A stretch of 64,000 nt of DNA from assembly GCA_905250075.1 (NCBI GenBank), contig CAJNOP010000004.1:4294952-4358951 (forward strand), in the 5' to 3' direction. The DNA is from Rotaria sp. Silwood1 (taxonomy: Eukaryota; Rotifera; Eurotatoria; Philodinida; Philodinidae). The notes beneath the pieces were generated by a model that made no database searches, was not told the origin of the DNA, and saw nothing but the letters and a program-made list of their open reading frames with translations. A program made the position numbers and the translations under genes. Of this stretch, positions 16,119 through 29,844 are shown piece after piece. The stretch's first letter is position 1. The number at the start of each line of letters is the position of its first letter.

Positions 16119-17139
16119 TATGCTGACATATATTTTGATCTCAAATGAAAATTATTCTCTAATTACTCTTACAAAAAAAAAACAGAAAAACATATATATA
16201 TAGTAGTAGAAAAATAATTCAAAGAAAAACTATTTAGGTTGATGTCAATATTCTATTTGGTCTGTCTATTTTTATTTATTATTGTAAATAAAACTTTCTT
16301 TAATCTTATGAATAAATTTTTCTACTAGTCTAAATATTCCGAATATGATTTGATTGTCAACATTAATCAAATGAACAAAAAGAAAATCGAATAACTAGAT
16401 TTCTTTTTTGCCGAAGGAATAACATATATTCTTATCTTACGTTCTCGTCTTGTTTTTTCTTTTAAGATAATATAATTATCTGTGCTATTTCTTTTTATTC
16501 TTATCTATTACAAGCAACCAAAAAAAAAACAGCCTTATATGAGTAATGCATACTGATGGTAATTATTCTTTTTTTTTTTATCTATTTTTGAGTTTGCTTT
16601 TTTTCATTCATGAATCGATATGAATCAAATCAAATACATGTCATAGTTTGGAAGTATTGCAAAATATAATATCTGACACTTGCATGAAAATGCTTGCGTT
16701 CTAGTTCTGTCTTTCATTACATTAAATTGTATTACGGTCTACTTAAAGTGTATAAGTGGTTGGATGAATATAGAAAAATAAATTAAAAAAAAAACAGAAA
16801 TTGACGCCTCAAAATGTAAAAAAAAAAAAATAGTCGTTTGAGAAGAAAAAGGAAGAAGAACTATTAATTATGGTCGAAATGAATTGAATAAAAAGGGAAA
16901 ACATACAAAGAACTATAAAGTTATTATACGAATGGAATCATAATTATCAAAAGAAATTACAGATACGAGAAGATCTGTGTTCGTGCTCATCCTTACGCAT
17001 CCATGCTCATAAAAATAGAAAAATCCTCCTCATGAAATAACTAAAAACCATATTGAAATCATTGAAATACGCTACATTAGTAATAAAAACAAACTTTGAC
17101 GATGTAATAAGATCAACTAATCTTAATGTATACACCCAC

Positions 17140-17412
17140 CGGTTGTCGACTACTACTTTGATTATTTGTAGTTGTTGTATTTAATGTTAAATCATTTTCT
17201 GATGTGTCTGATTGCATTGAATTTGGTGCATCACGTCCATCCAGACTTAAAACTGGTAATATACCATGAGATTTATTTTGTGGAAGAGGAGCAATTTGTG
17301 AAACACTGGGTACATAAGGAAAATGTTTTGTTTCATTCGATGTATTTATTGGTGTTGTAGGACTTTTATTTGATTTTCGTTTGCTCTTACTTGAACTTTT
17401 AAATCCAAACAT
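17140..17412 (-). CDS. AHCYL1: AHCYL alternative first coding exon 4 (distal)
   Basis: An ATG at 17412 starts MFGFKSSSKSKRKSNKSPTT. After 91 codons the exon ends at a GTGGGT donor in phase 0, matching the phase-0 entry of the cassette exon at 10905. The peptide is Ser/Thr/Asn-rich with a lysine-rich start and no recognised domain, as expected for a disordered regulatory N-terminus. No acceptor precedes it, and the CT-rich upstream DNA at 17570-17640 looks promoter-like. Assignment to AHCYL rests on strand, position and phase, since the nearest downstream coding exon on this strand is that cassette; a separate short gene is the alternative. Confidence 0.55.
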
Positions 17413-18281
17413 TTTATGTTGTTTAAGTTTGAATAGATGTGTTCGTTTGTTTGTTTTCTTTTTGTTATACTTTCTACAATATTAATGAGCAAGTTGGTGG
17501 GTTCGACATGTCTTGGCTTGTATGATCATCATCACAATCTCATATAAGCCTCTAACACACACATACAGACGTAAAACATAGACACGCGCGTCCGCTATGT
17601 CAACTCTTCTCTTTCTAGCTCTCTCTTTTCTATACTTTTGGCTTAGAACTGGCTGTTCGGCATGTATCCAACAGCGGACGGACGGATGGTCGGTCGCTTA
17701 CATGCTCGCTCGATAGATGACGACGAAAAAGAAAAAAAAGAGAGAGCAATAGAATAGAATAGAAAAAATGGTTATATATGAGGTCGTGCAAGAACTACAA
17801 AGAAGAGAAGAAAAAAAAGACGGAATACATAGAGGCAACATTTGCTAAATGTTAAGAGCATCATAGCTAAAATATACCAAAAAAAACAGAAATTTATTTG
17901 CCGAACGACAATAAATATGATCTATTCTTACAAGTGTATATCTTTTTTTAATTTTGTGTTACTTTTGTCTAAAACTCATCAATGAAGAAAACAGCTGCAC
18001 ACATAAAAAAAAGAAGTATCCAACTAAATACAATAAAGTGTCATGTGTGCACAGCTGATAAGGCATTTTTTTTTCAAAACGAAAGTGTACGCATATCTAT
18101 CACTGACAGGTCAAGCAAATATACTAAAACGAGAATCAACTAAAGAATAAAAAGAAAAAAGAAAACATTTGATGAAATAATTTCACGTTTGATACAATTT
18201 AAAACATGATAAAAGAAAACTAATCAAATGTGTATAAAAACATGAATAATTCAAAGAAAAAGGGAAAAAACGTTTCTTTAC

Positions 18282-18494
18282 CTCATTTACTGAAGCTTGT
18301 TTTGATAATGTTTTTCGACCGGATAATGATTTGATTGAATGTCTTGTTGGCGCACGACGACGCATTTCAGCTTGATCATCATTATTATTTTCAGTTTTTG
18401 TAATTATATCATTATTATTTATTAAAATTGATGGTTGACATTCGATGACAGTTTGTGAATGTTGTGTGGGTTGTTCTGATTGTAAAGGATCCAT
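18282..18494 (-). CDS. AHCYL1: AHCYL alternative first coding exon 5 (most distal)
   Basis: An ATG at 18494 starts MDPLQSEQPTQHSQ. After 71 codons the exon ends at donor GTAAAG in phase 0, again fitting the cassette exon at 10905. The C-terminal part (MRRRAPTRHSIKSLSGRKTL, then SKQASVNE) has RxxS-type sites reminiscent of the phosphorylated IRBIT N-terminus. It lies 0.8 kb past the GSAP stop on the same strand. The intron to 10905 would be about 7.4 kb, very long for this locus. Confidence 0.55.
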
Positions 18495-19314
18495 TATCCT
18501 ATGAAGAGAACCAATTATTATTTTTAAAGAAAAAAACAAAAATAAAAGAGAAAATTAATAAAGCAGCAAAAATTTTAAACATAAAGGTTTAAATATATAT
18601 TTCAGACAAATAAAATTATACTTGTGAACAGTTGATAGCTTTACGGTTCTTTCTTATTTTATTGTTTCTTTTCTCAATGAATAAATGCTTAGCTGGCGAC
18701 TAGAATATGAAAGAAAAAGAAAAACAACTGGTGAAAAAAAAATGGTGTTTTTAACCATTGTATAGAAACATAACATTTTTGAAGCTTATATAATAACAAC
18801 AAGAGTGATATATACACGAAGGCATCAAGGACGATTTCTTGTGATTTAATAAACTTTCTTTTGCTTCTTATGGAATCAGAAGAATTTTATATGTCGAATT
18901 TATTATTTTTTCCCAGAAGCAAAATTATTTAGGTCTCTGTCTATCAGTAGCTTTATTATGATATGAGCCTATTAAAAAAGATGGATTGCTACTGTAAGCA
19001 GCTAGAAAGGAAATCAAAAGAATGTGAGGAATATGAATAAAATAATAATATAGGGAGCTAACTGATCAAACATGCAATATTAGCCAAAAAAATACTATAT
19101 AGCAAAAGCATAAGCAACGGTTTGATCACGAAGTTCTTAATTAAGATGGATTTTCTTTTTTCTTTTTCATGTAATCTTATCGAAGTCTGCCAATGATATA
19201 TTATCAACAAACAGCAGATGGAAGAAAAAAAGAACGCATACAACATTAAAAAAAACTCGAGTCGTATCTATCAAAGTCACATAGAGTCAGTGATGTGTCA
19301 TTCATATACTCTTT

Positions 19315-22300
19315 TTATGGTGCTGATGAAGCCAAAGAAAAGAGTCCAGTTTTAACTAGACTCATTTCATCTTCGTCCAATATTCCTATAATAGAGACAA
19401 TATTGGTTTTTGTTTTCGTAGTGTATTATTTTAGTTTATTTTTTATTTTTATTTTTATTTTATTATGTTTACCTCGTTGATTACAATCACGAAAGAAGGT
19501 GACTACAGCTTGTTCAACAAGTCTACTATGAGTATTAGTACCATTTTGATTGCTATTAATATCCATCATTTCATCAACTTGAAGTTTTTATATGAATAAA
19601 AAAATATAGATTACAATTAGTCTAATTACTCAAAGATTTCTTTCTTTTTCTTTTTACTTTCATGTGACGTTGAACTAGCATAAGCTGTTGTATTCCTACT
19701 TCTACTATCTATATAGACAAAAAAAGAAATAATGATGTAGTCATTTAATGTTGTTTCATTTCAATTAACACCTGTCGAAAAACTTCGAGTGACAAGTAAT
19801 TGCGCAGTCATTCGTTTAGCACGATCATTTTTTATTAAAGCAAATAAGCGTGAATGTAAATCCTAGAAACAAAAAGAACAATAAACTTACATTGAATTAT
19901 TATTTATAGATATGTATATATTTCCGATATATTTAATGATTTAATACAAGGACAAAATAACTACGCTTATCAATCAAACAGTGTTGCTTTTTCTGGTACA
20001 AAGAAAAAAAAACACTCGAGAAGAACTGATACATAAAAAACAAATAGAAACTTATCAATCATCATATATGAAAGATAGGTTGTATCATATATATATATAT
20101 AAAGACAATCATATAAAGGATAATCAAAAACACAAAAGAACTGATCGTGTTATCGATTTTGAATACATTTTTTTAATGGATAAAAGATTTTAGAATATGG
20201 TTAATTAATTTTTTGATATTAATTAGAGTTTAATATTCTAATAGGCAAAACAAATTCATTGATAGTAAAAAGTTCAATATTTTGTATCAAAGAATCTATT
20301 TAATTAAAAATTTACATTAATCTAATACAGAAAAAAATAAGATATAAGCTCATGCACTTAGATAATTAAGTTTAAAATCTCTGAATATCATGAAAATCAT
20401 CCATCATACGTGAAGTTATTTTTAGTAGAATTACTTCTCGTTACATAAGTCTTATTTACTCCAGTTATTAAAATGTTTTTTTGTAATGATACAAGAAATA
20501 ATATGTCAACAAAGGCCAGATTATATATAAAGAAAAACAATGTTTTTTCTGTTCCTATTTCTTCCGTCTGTTATTTTTCTCACTTCAATATAATTATTCT
20601 TTCTAATACGTTGAATTTCCCATGATACATATTTTCTCCTAACGCACGAATTATTTCTCATTTTATCTAAATGAAATTTTTTTTTCTTTCACATGTTCAT
20701 ACTTATTTCGACATCATTTATTCCATGAGTATTACAGAATTTATGTTGCAATTATTATTAAAATCATATGAGCGTTAATAAAAAAAGAAGATTTCAGATA
20801 AAGATCATTGACTACATGCCTAAGAATAGTTGTGTTCAACTTAAAAGATAGATAAAAATAGCACTGCTAGAAAATGATAGATAATGCATTGATTTAAACT
20901 ATATGATATTACTCAAACCAATAGTTTCGATGGTTGATTCTGTAGGTTTCCGATCGGAACTTACGTGAAAGACATCATTTCCGATAGGAAAACTTCTCAA
21001 AAATAGTAGAAAATTCAAAATAGGAATACAACGATTGGATCAAAAGGTCCACTCTGTCTGAAATTGAAAAAGATTCGACCACTGGATGTTCGATTCCGAG
21101 CTCCTATATCATTCACATTGATAGCCTTGTATTTAAAGCGTCAATATCTAGCTTAAATAAGTAATATAGTCTCATCATCTAACTCTTAACTCAAATCCTA
21201 GAGTTTCGATACTGTGCTTGACTAGTAGTTTTATGTTATTGATGATCAAGTTAATCATCTTTGCACTACACATTTACTGCTTAGTGATTGAGTGGACTGT
21301 TTACTGAACTTAGTTTTCCCCTAATGAATTGTTAGACACGAGACAGATCGGAAACAAAGACTTAAAGTCTAATATTTGTAATCATGCAAATCGATAAAAA
21401 TAATAAAAAGGCTAGCACACAAACTGTTAGCATCTATTAGCATGATGAACTTCGAATAAATAAAAAATCTAATACATTGTTATACAAGCACGAAACAATT
21501 TGAGTATTTATATTATGAAATACTATGATTTAAATCCCTTTTAGAACAATCTGTTAGAGACTACATCATTCTCTATCACTACATAAATTAAGTACGATAG
21601 TCAATGATATTATCAAAATAAACATGTGGTTTTAATGAAAACTATAGTTAATTAACGGACCTTATCTTTCAAACATATATTGATATTATTCGATTTGTTC
21701 TTGTGTCTTCGAACTAAGCTCATTATATCGAAATTATAATGACAAAGAAATGTTTTCGAATATCAAATCACTCTTGAATCAAGACTATGTGCATCATATA
21801 GATACTAATGAACTATGGATACTCTGAAAACTAAATTCGGACTATTAACTTATCACTGTTGAGATATTGCATATTTACTATACTTTTTAACATCATACAG
21901 TGATCACCTCAGAACCTCTAGAAAAAATGAGTTTATAGTTGCGATTGTGAAACATTGCATAGAGACAGTCCTATTAAAAGAATAGTTTATTGTACAAGTT
22001 TCAGATCATTGTTGTTTCTTCTATCCTAAGATACGGCTATGATAAAAGTACGTTTTTTTGTTCTTACACATTGCTCATACACATTCACCAATTCCGATGT
22101 TCTTATATCAGAATAAGAGCAATTAAAAAACCGGAAACTTTCACAGTAGACTATTTTCATCAAGATTTCTCTTTATAGAAAGTTTTAAATTGAAAGTCAA
22201 AACTAAATTTTTTCTAATATTTCTAACGACGCTATGACATTACGCTAAAAACGAACGTAATAATGTAATATCTTAGTAATGATAAACTAATAGTCGGAAG

Positions 22301-25300
22301 TTTTTTCAGAATATTTATAGTTCATTAGGATCCACATCATGCACATAGTTCTAATTCAAAAATGATTTAACGCTTAGAAGCGTTCTCTCATGAGTACTAA
22401 TAATGAATTTGAAAGTCTCTGATTAAATTTTAATAATTATCAAAAATGATCACGTTTCTTTCTTTCATGTTCTCCTTGATATATTCAATGAAATTAATAA
22501 AAATAAAATCTCGATAATAATCGAAATATTTTCTTTTTTTTTCTTTTACCGAATTAATATTTGGTAACATAAAAATAAGTTGTTCTTTCATTGCATATGA
22601 TTTCGGATCATCATCTAATTCTATAGAAAGAAAAAAATGAATAAATCAAATTATTTTCTATAGAATTTTCTAACCAAGAATAACTTTTGAAACAAATTCT
22701 TCTGTTAATGTAAGAATATTTTGATCAATAGCAGCAACAAATCGATCAAATGGCATAACACGAAATGATATTTCAAGTAAAATTCGTTGAAGTTCTAAAA
22801 GACAGAAAAACAAAAATGAGTTGTTTTTCTTTGTCGTTAAAAACAAAAATGAAAAGAAACATCTACCAGTCGTAGGTGAAAATCCAAGTTCATCCATAGC
22901 TAAATATAATTTTTCAATTACTACAAGAAGTGATTGGTATTTTATTGATGACGGTCTAAAATAAAAATTGTTTTTCATCTATGGAACGTTTACAAAGGCG
23001 CTATAGAATAACTACCAACACTTTTCGAAATTCTTCGCTTTTTCTTATCTCGAAAACACTGTGTATGGCTTCGAAAGTCAACTTTTATGGTTTTTGGTAT
23101 ACATTTTCACTTGTCACTCTAAGTAAAACCTCACTTATATTCAAGTATCTAATGCATAGTTGTGGGTCTTCTGTTCAATTACACGAGTACATTCACACCG
23201 TTCTATAGTGAAAAGTCCTGATTTTCTCTACATCTATGATTTCTAATGTTAGATACATAGTAGTGTGATTGTGGATTGCTTTATTATATTCTTAAGACCA
23301 TCAATGTCAAGAAGATATAAAAAAATAGTGAATTTTTTCTAGTTAGCCATGCAATATATACATACACATTATCATCATCAATTAATGCTTGTGTTCGATC
23401 AAACTTGGCAAGATCTGTAAATGATTTAATTAAATTATCACATTGATCTTGCTGAAATTCAGAAAACAAAATCTTTTAGAAAAAAACAAAACTGAACTAT
23501 TTGTTTATTTTTACTGTAGCTTGAACATATTCAAATGCAAGTTCTTTGATTCGTCCTTGTTCCCAATTTACATGAAGTTGCTGAATTTCATGTGAAACAT
23601 TATTGAAAAGCTGAAAAGAAAAACAACAATATATATACACAATGAATTTATATATATATATATTTTTTGTTTTTCATACAAATTTATTTTTTGGATCTAA
23701 TAATATAAAAGATTTTGGATTATCATTGATATTAGTATCAGTAGATAATGATGTTGATTCACTACAAAAAAAAAAAAATTTAAGTAATAATAATTGTTAA
23801 AAGAAAAAAAAACGAAAGAAATTTTCAACCGTTTTCTTCTTAAAGAAAAAACTCCAGGACTTGATGATCGTCGTTCTAGTAGTGGTGATGAAGTTGCATT
23901 TGAAATATCATTTTTAAATTCATTATCATCATTGCTTGGCATTATTGGATGATAATATGAAACTCTATGACGATATTTCCGAGAAAAATCAAATAATGAT
24001 CGAAATTTATCACAATATTCTTTATCAATATTTATTATTCCACAATGTTCAGGACTGTGTTCACGACGATGAGCAAATGCACGAATTGATACCTATATCA
24101 TAACAAATTCATTATTGTTATTTTTCTTTTTTAATATCAAGTTAAGAAATAAAGTTTGTTTTTTTTTACTTCTATATTATTTGTATGACGATGATTGATT
24201 GTTGTTGCTGGAAAAACTAAGGCATATTTATTATGATGAATTCGTTTTGAAAGACGAAGAAAGATTAATGCTAAATTGAAAAATATATGTTAAGATAAAA
24301 GAATGAGAATGAAAAAAAAATTATATTGATTCTTGTCAGAGAATTTTTCTTAGACACATTTATTCAAAATGAAATCCATTTTTTTATGATTGATGAAAGA
24401 AATATCTGTTGAGTTTCTGTTCCTTAGATTCTATTTTTTAGTCATCAAGGGATTTTGAGGAAAAAAAACAATGAGAGAACCATGACATATGATAATAAAT
24501 CGCTTTTCAGATGAATATTAACTTATCAGACGGGCTTAATTGAATCGAGAGAAACTCTTAAAATATTTCTACCTATAAGTCGCTTTGATTGACTGATAGC
24601 TATTCTAATGAATTTTTCAACAAAATGCCGAAACTCACTTCAGGTTACCTTCATAAGAAACTCTCAAGCTTCAATGTCTCACTTGGATTACTTCATTATC
24701 AAGCTATCAGACCTTTTATTATCATAAATTCTAGGATTGGAGTTCATCAAGTCCGACTTGAGCCTGGATTCGTTGGACTCTACCCTTGATATAACTTTAA
24801 GAACAACCGTTACTGACTTACGACTCACCTCAAAAGGGATTTATCAATTATCGAAATGTTCTCAAGGTCGTAGAAAGGTTTGTGGTTGTGGTGCAGCGTT
24901 CATGAGAGACAAGCTTCCTTCTACTGAAAAAGCAAATGTTAGTGGATGATTAGAATAAGTCAGATGGCAATTTTTTCCATAGACCTGCTAAAATAATAGT
25001 CCTTGCAATCTTCAAATGTTGTTTTTTTCTTGTGAAAAACAATAAAATTAAGTCTCATATTATCGTTTTCTCTTTCTCGATATCAGCAATACGAAAGATA
25101 TTATTATTTTATTGTCTAATAGAATTTCGATACGAAAATCTTACGGTCGAACAAACCAATTTAAAAATATGTATAAAAAAACTATTGATCTTCTCTTCCG
25201 GAGAGTAAACTCTATTTTTATAGCACAGACACCATAGTACATGATACAATAATCATAAACACCAAGAAAATCAACTTGATTTTCAGTGAAACGCCACCTC

Positions 25301-27744
25301 CTCAATGTCCACATTGGATAAACTCCTGAAGGAAACAATAAGATTTTTTTTTGTATATTCAAAACCATGTAATTCTCTAACGATAGATCATAATCACACT
25401 AGAATATACTTATATTCAAGAGTCGAATAAAAAGCATAAAAATCATCGGAATATTTTCTCTATCAGATCAGACTCGCGACTATAAAAAACAAAAGTTACG
25501 AAGATCAGAATTAGGATACAAAAAACTTAACTTCGACACTCAAAAGTTCAGTGTTTTTTCCTTTCGTACTAAAAAAAAACTGCTAATACAAATCTTGTGA
25601 AATAAAAATTTGAAATACGATGAATTGTTGTTACTAATCACAATGATTTTTGTTCTGTTCTCTCTATTTTGAAACTTTAACATTTATTTTGTCAAAAATT
25701 ACCAGTAAGAATTTCTTTGAGATATGCTTTTGTATTTAAATCATCATACATATGTAATAAAATTTGTTTAAGTATTTGTTCTGAAATAGAATTATGTTTT
25801 GCTGCAACAAATGAATATGCAATAATTGATTCCATATTTGTTGATGAAATTGCTTTAATAAGTTCCTCTGGACACATTTCAATAGTATATGTAAAAAGAT
25901 TTTTTTTTTCATAAAGTAATGTTGATGTTTTTGTAATAAGACCACGTTGAGTAGTATATTTTGTATCATATGGTAAATTAATTTTATTATTAGAAAAAAA
26001 AAGATGATTAAGAAAATTTAATTGAACATTAAAATTAAGTAAATGAATAAATTCACCACGTAAAACAGCAAAAACATAATCACCATCTAAAGAAGAGAGA
26101 AAAAAACAAAACAAAATTTATATCTAATTTATAATTCTGACAACAAAAAAAAAAATTTTAAATTTACCAAGAAGACCAAAATGAACTTTACGTGATTGAA
26201 ATATTTCCCATTGTTCTTGATTTAATGGTTTAGATACATAAAGACTGCGACCTAGAAGAAATTTAATTTGAAAAAAAGAAAAGAAAAAGGTAAATTAATA
26301 AAACAAACCATGACCAAGTGAAACAACTGCATATTCAACTTGTTCAGTTTCTTTCTTAAAAAAAAGAAAATTCTCTTAAAGTAACAAAAAAAAAACAAAC
26401 AAGAATCCAATTTTAAATAGTTTATTATTACTTTCAATGCAGATTGCCAACACAAAAAAAGATTAGTATCATTTGATAAAATTTCAAAAATTGAATGAGT
26501 TGATGAAGATTCTAAAAATTAATTAATTATATTAGAAAAATAAAACTTATTTTATTCTTACGTGGTAATTTAAAATCAAAATCAACCTTCATCTATAATC
26601 AAATAATATTATATTTTATTCAGAAAAAATTTAACTTACAATACTATCAAATTGACCTTTTGAATTTATAGTATAAGCTGTATAGACTAATGCATCGAAA
26701 CCATTTACTACCATTGTATTTATTAATGTTGATGAACGTTTCTGTATAACATGTAATCGTTGTTGAATAGTATCCCATTGATAATAAATACATTCACTTA
26801 TTTGTGCATCTCTATCAACAGCCACTGATTTATCCTATTAAAGGAAAATTTTTCTTTAGTTAATCAAAAATATTTTTTATTTTAAAATAACAAACCAAAG
26901 CATTGTCATTATAGGGTATTCTAAATACACTAACAGCTAAACAAAAATAAAATCAAACTTTCATATATTTATTATTTTATTTAAAAATAATATTTCAAAC
27001 CATCTCGATAAAGTAATAAAATGATATCATAAGGAGCAAGATATGCTCGAATTGGATTTGTACGTGATAATTTAAGTGAAAATAAACGTCCTGAATTCGA
27101 TGCACCAATTTCAGCAACAAATACATCAAAATTATATGATTCTGTAAAAAAAAAATTTAATCAATTCGAGATCGACTATTTTCATCGAATTATATTAGAG
27201 CAATTTTAGCTAAAGCTAACCTGAACGTGTTACAAAGCCTGTATTAGTATTTTAAATAAATAACTAAACTAAATGTAAACGATTTCAAACTTACAACATA
27301 ATGATCGTGTTGCATTAATACTAGCATGAGTAACTTTCACACATGATGGATGACGATGATATATCTTTTAGATGAAAGAAAAGAAAAAAAACATCAAATT
27401 TCGATTTAATATTTATATAAATTAAAAACTAAATACTTTTTGATCACCATCACTTAATTGAACACCACCAATGATTGTTCGTGGTGTAGAAGAATTCTAT
27501 TTTATATAAATTTCAAAAAACTAAAAATAATACGATAAAAAGAAAAAGTATTTACTCGAGAAAGAATAGTCGCAGAAAAGAGTAAAATAGAACCTTGATC
27601 CAAACCAAGTATAGATACGTTATCCACATCATTTAATGATATAGCTATAACAAAAAAAAAAACAACAAATTAATTAAATAAATGAATATAAATATATGAT
27701 ATAGTTATACTTTTTTCTAAATGTTTCACAGCTATGAGAACCAT
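19315..27744 (-). CDS. GSAP: gamma-secretase activating protein (GSAP/PION family)
   Basis: Twenty-five exons join in phase from ATG 27744 to TAA 19315: 27744-27711, 27644-27556, 27496-27437, 27364-27295, 27238-27221, 27141-27001, 26936-26896, 26834-26640, 26592-26562, 26511-26432, 26354-26309, 26251-26168, 26086-25703, 24270-24170, 24092-23830, 23761-23680, 23610-23515, 23451-23366, 22955-22867, 22794-22675, 22620-22550, 19862-19772, 19708-19658, 19577-19473, 19385-19315. The product is 832 residues; human GSAP is about 854. Shared text includes YYQWDTIQQRLHVIQ (human WAQWDMSEQRLYYI), LDGDYVFAVLRGEFIHLLN (LDYYVAVYLPGHFFHLLN), AIDQNILTLTEEFV (CIDSGVLLLTETAV) and SRLVEQAV (EFVEEAAL). The start probably lacks the human N-terminal extension. 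GSAP is known as a partner of gamma-secretase through a C-terminal fragment; no domain with catalytic motifs is visible. Confidence 0.85.
19863..22549. other. 2.7-kb GSAP intron with repeat fragments
   Basis: The longest intron of the gene. Phase is kept across it (AATTCG^GATTTA) and no exon is visible inside. The right half holds a fragment at 21930-22400 related to the 15217-16118 element; the rest is AT-rich. Confidence 0.6.
21930..22400. repeat. diverged copy of the right part of the 15.2-16.1 kb foldback element
   Basis: Collinear similarity includes TTGCATAGAGACA, CTAAGATACGGCTATGATAA (against the inverse orientation near 15832-15850), TAATATCTTAGTAATGATAA and CACATAGTTCTAATTCAAAA, then GATTTAACGCTTAGAAGCGTTC, against 15690-16118. 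Identity is clearly lower than within the younger palindromes. Confidence 0.45.
24271..25702. other. 1.4-kb GSAP intron
   Basis: It joins ILT^A in phase (ACTG^CATTA). No exon is visible inside. A stretch near 24720-24790 resembles the dispersed repeat text of 6880-6960. The reading frame of the upstream exon would otherwise stop four codons into the intron. Confidence 0.55.
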
Positions 27745-29844
27745 TATTTTTATACGTTATCAATAACTTAAATGTAGGTAGATAGACAAGTAGACAGGCA
27801 GTTTGTTTTTTTTCACAAATGAATCATGTCATACCTTTATTGACTGGCTTTTAGTTTTCGTTGACATGTCAACACTTCTACAGATGTCACACGCATGCTT
27901 ATAAGATGACAAAAAAAAGGAAAGAAAATTCCATCGATGATGATGATCAGAATTTTGAATACAAAAGTTTGTTTTCATTAAAAAAATTAATTCATAGAAG
28001 AATATATGTTTCGTTTGAAACAAATGAAAATCTTTATTTTGAATACTGGACCATATATTTCTATCAATTATCTCCTGCATTAATTTGATACATTTCTAGT
28101 AAATTAAGCATACCGATAAATATATAATTATCAATGAGCAGATTTTTCTATTAGAAAATTTAATTATTTTCATACATGAAAGTGTTCCTATAACGAATTG
28201 ATCAAAAAGTAATTTGAATAAGTATTTGTTCAATTTTTAAGCTTCTTTAAAAGAGCCTGTACAAATTTGGAAACATTGAGTTGAAGTCAAAAATTTTTTA
28301 AATTAAATCGTTTTTTAGAACTTGTGATTTAGACGTAATGAGGTAAACATTAACAAGGTCCATATGGTAAGACAAATTGTGGCACTTAGAACAGCTTTGT
28401 TCATGTCTAAAGAAAATGATTTTGAAAAATGAGCTTGATCATTCTTGAATGATTGTTCTGAAACTTTTGCTTCGCATATCACTTTATGGAGAACAATCTC
28501 GACGTTAGTTCAATGCAATAATAATCGATAATATAAAGTATGTAGTAAAGGAGACTATTGTCGCAAAAAAAAACGTAACTTTTTTCGATGCAAACTTGAT
28601 TTTCACGTCTCTAAAATATTGACGCATCACTCTTAAACCAGAAGTTTAAGTGAAATTTTGAATTTAGATTCGAAAACGCTGCAAAATTTTCATTCTAATT
28701 CAATTTTTTGCCAGAACTTTTGATGACCCAAAAAAATGAATAAACATTTTATCAAAGTACTTTATAATTAATAATTTGTAGATATTTCACTACCAATGCA
28801 GAAAAGAATATTGTGTCTTATATTTTCGTGAAAAAGAGAAAGATGTATCATCAAACCCGAAAGCATCTTTCTCTACTACAAGTATATCAGCTACAATGTA
28901 CTTCTATATTCATGATAAAACATCAAAAAGGATGAATATCATTCATTCAAATCTTAATAAAACATTTCATATCCATTCAAAAAAAAAGTACGTAACCAAT
29001 TTTGTAAAATTTGCGGATTGAAATATTAACATCTTTCATTTTGTTCTTTCTAATCATTTATAAGAAATTTACTATATCTAAGTAGATAGATTTCTAATAT
29101 CAATAGCAGTATAGTTTTGTTCGATATAGAAAATTCAACAATAAATGTTTCACATATGATCATCTAGATAATAAATCGATTCAATGTTACAAGTAAACTC
29201 TATTGAAATAATCTATATCTAGAAACTAGTATACATATCTTTTATTGCTAAAACATAAAGTAAGAATCAAAAACAAGATAATAATATATGATGTATCTTT
29301 TGTCTTTATATTCGTATCGTCTTACGTTTGAATATTTTCTGTTATAGTACCCGATATGTTTTGTAAGTCCTAATCATGATTTTTTTTTTCTTCTGTATGC
29401 GTCATTTTGACAATAGAGCACTTAATAAAATGGAAATATTTCAGTTTATGGTATTTAATATATATCTTGGATAAATATAGAATAGTCTTGAGAAATAAAT
29501 CTATTTTGATTTTTTTTTGTTGTTGACTAGTATGTCAGTGAATTATAAAATATTATCAAAAAAGATTTTAACTTAAATATTCAAGAATATATAAGATTTT
29601 CTTTGTCCATTAAACTTGACTATCCTTCATGACTTTACACTCATTCTTATTATTTCTTTTACTTAATGTTAATATAATGTCCTGTCATAAGTTACTTTTT
29701 TTGATTGAATAAAAACACAGAAAGAAAAGTGTAAGCACTCACTATTCACATTTATATTCTTTCTTTTTTGTTTTTTTGACTGTTTTCTCTAAAAGAATAT
29801 CGTTAATCGACAACATACGGACATTGATCATACCAATCTTAAAC
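27745..29844. other. divergent intergenic region between GSAP and NHE
   Basis: GSAP (minus) and the exchanger (plus) are transcribed away from this 2.1-kb AT-rich spacer, so both promoters must lie here. I see no exon, RNA gene or clear repeat in it. Confidence 0.5.

Larger units (their letters stand above)
11000..17100. other. repeat-rich interval between AHCYL distal first exons and cassette exon
   Basis: Six kilobases without a defensible exon. It contains the GT-rich tract (11697-11955) and a second short one (12121-12190), the 12786-13377 palindrome and the 15217-16118 foldback element, with AT-rich spacer between. If the distal first exons are used, all of it is intronic. Confidence 0.6.

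Noticed and set aside
25692-25702. Stop codon just after the largest GSAP exon taken as the end of a separate gene
   Set aside because: A donor at 25702 joins the exon at 24270 in phase, and both sides align to one GSAP protein, so a single gene is more likely.
24170-27744. Nup133/Nup155-type nucleoporin
   Set aside because: Considered from the beta-rich text, but collinear matches to GSAP along the whole length are better.
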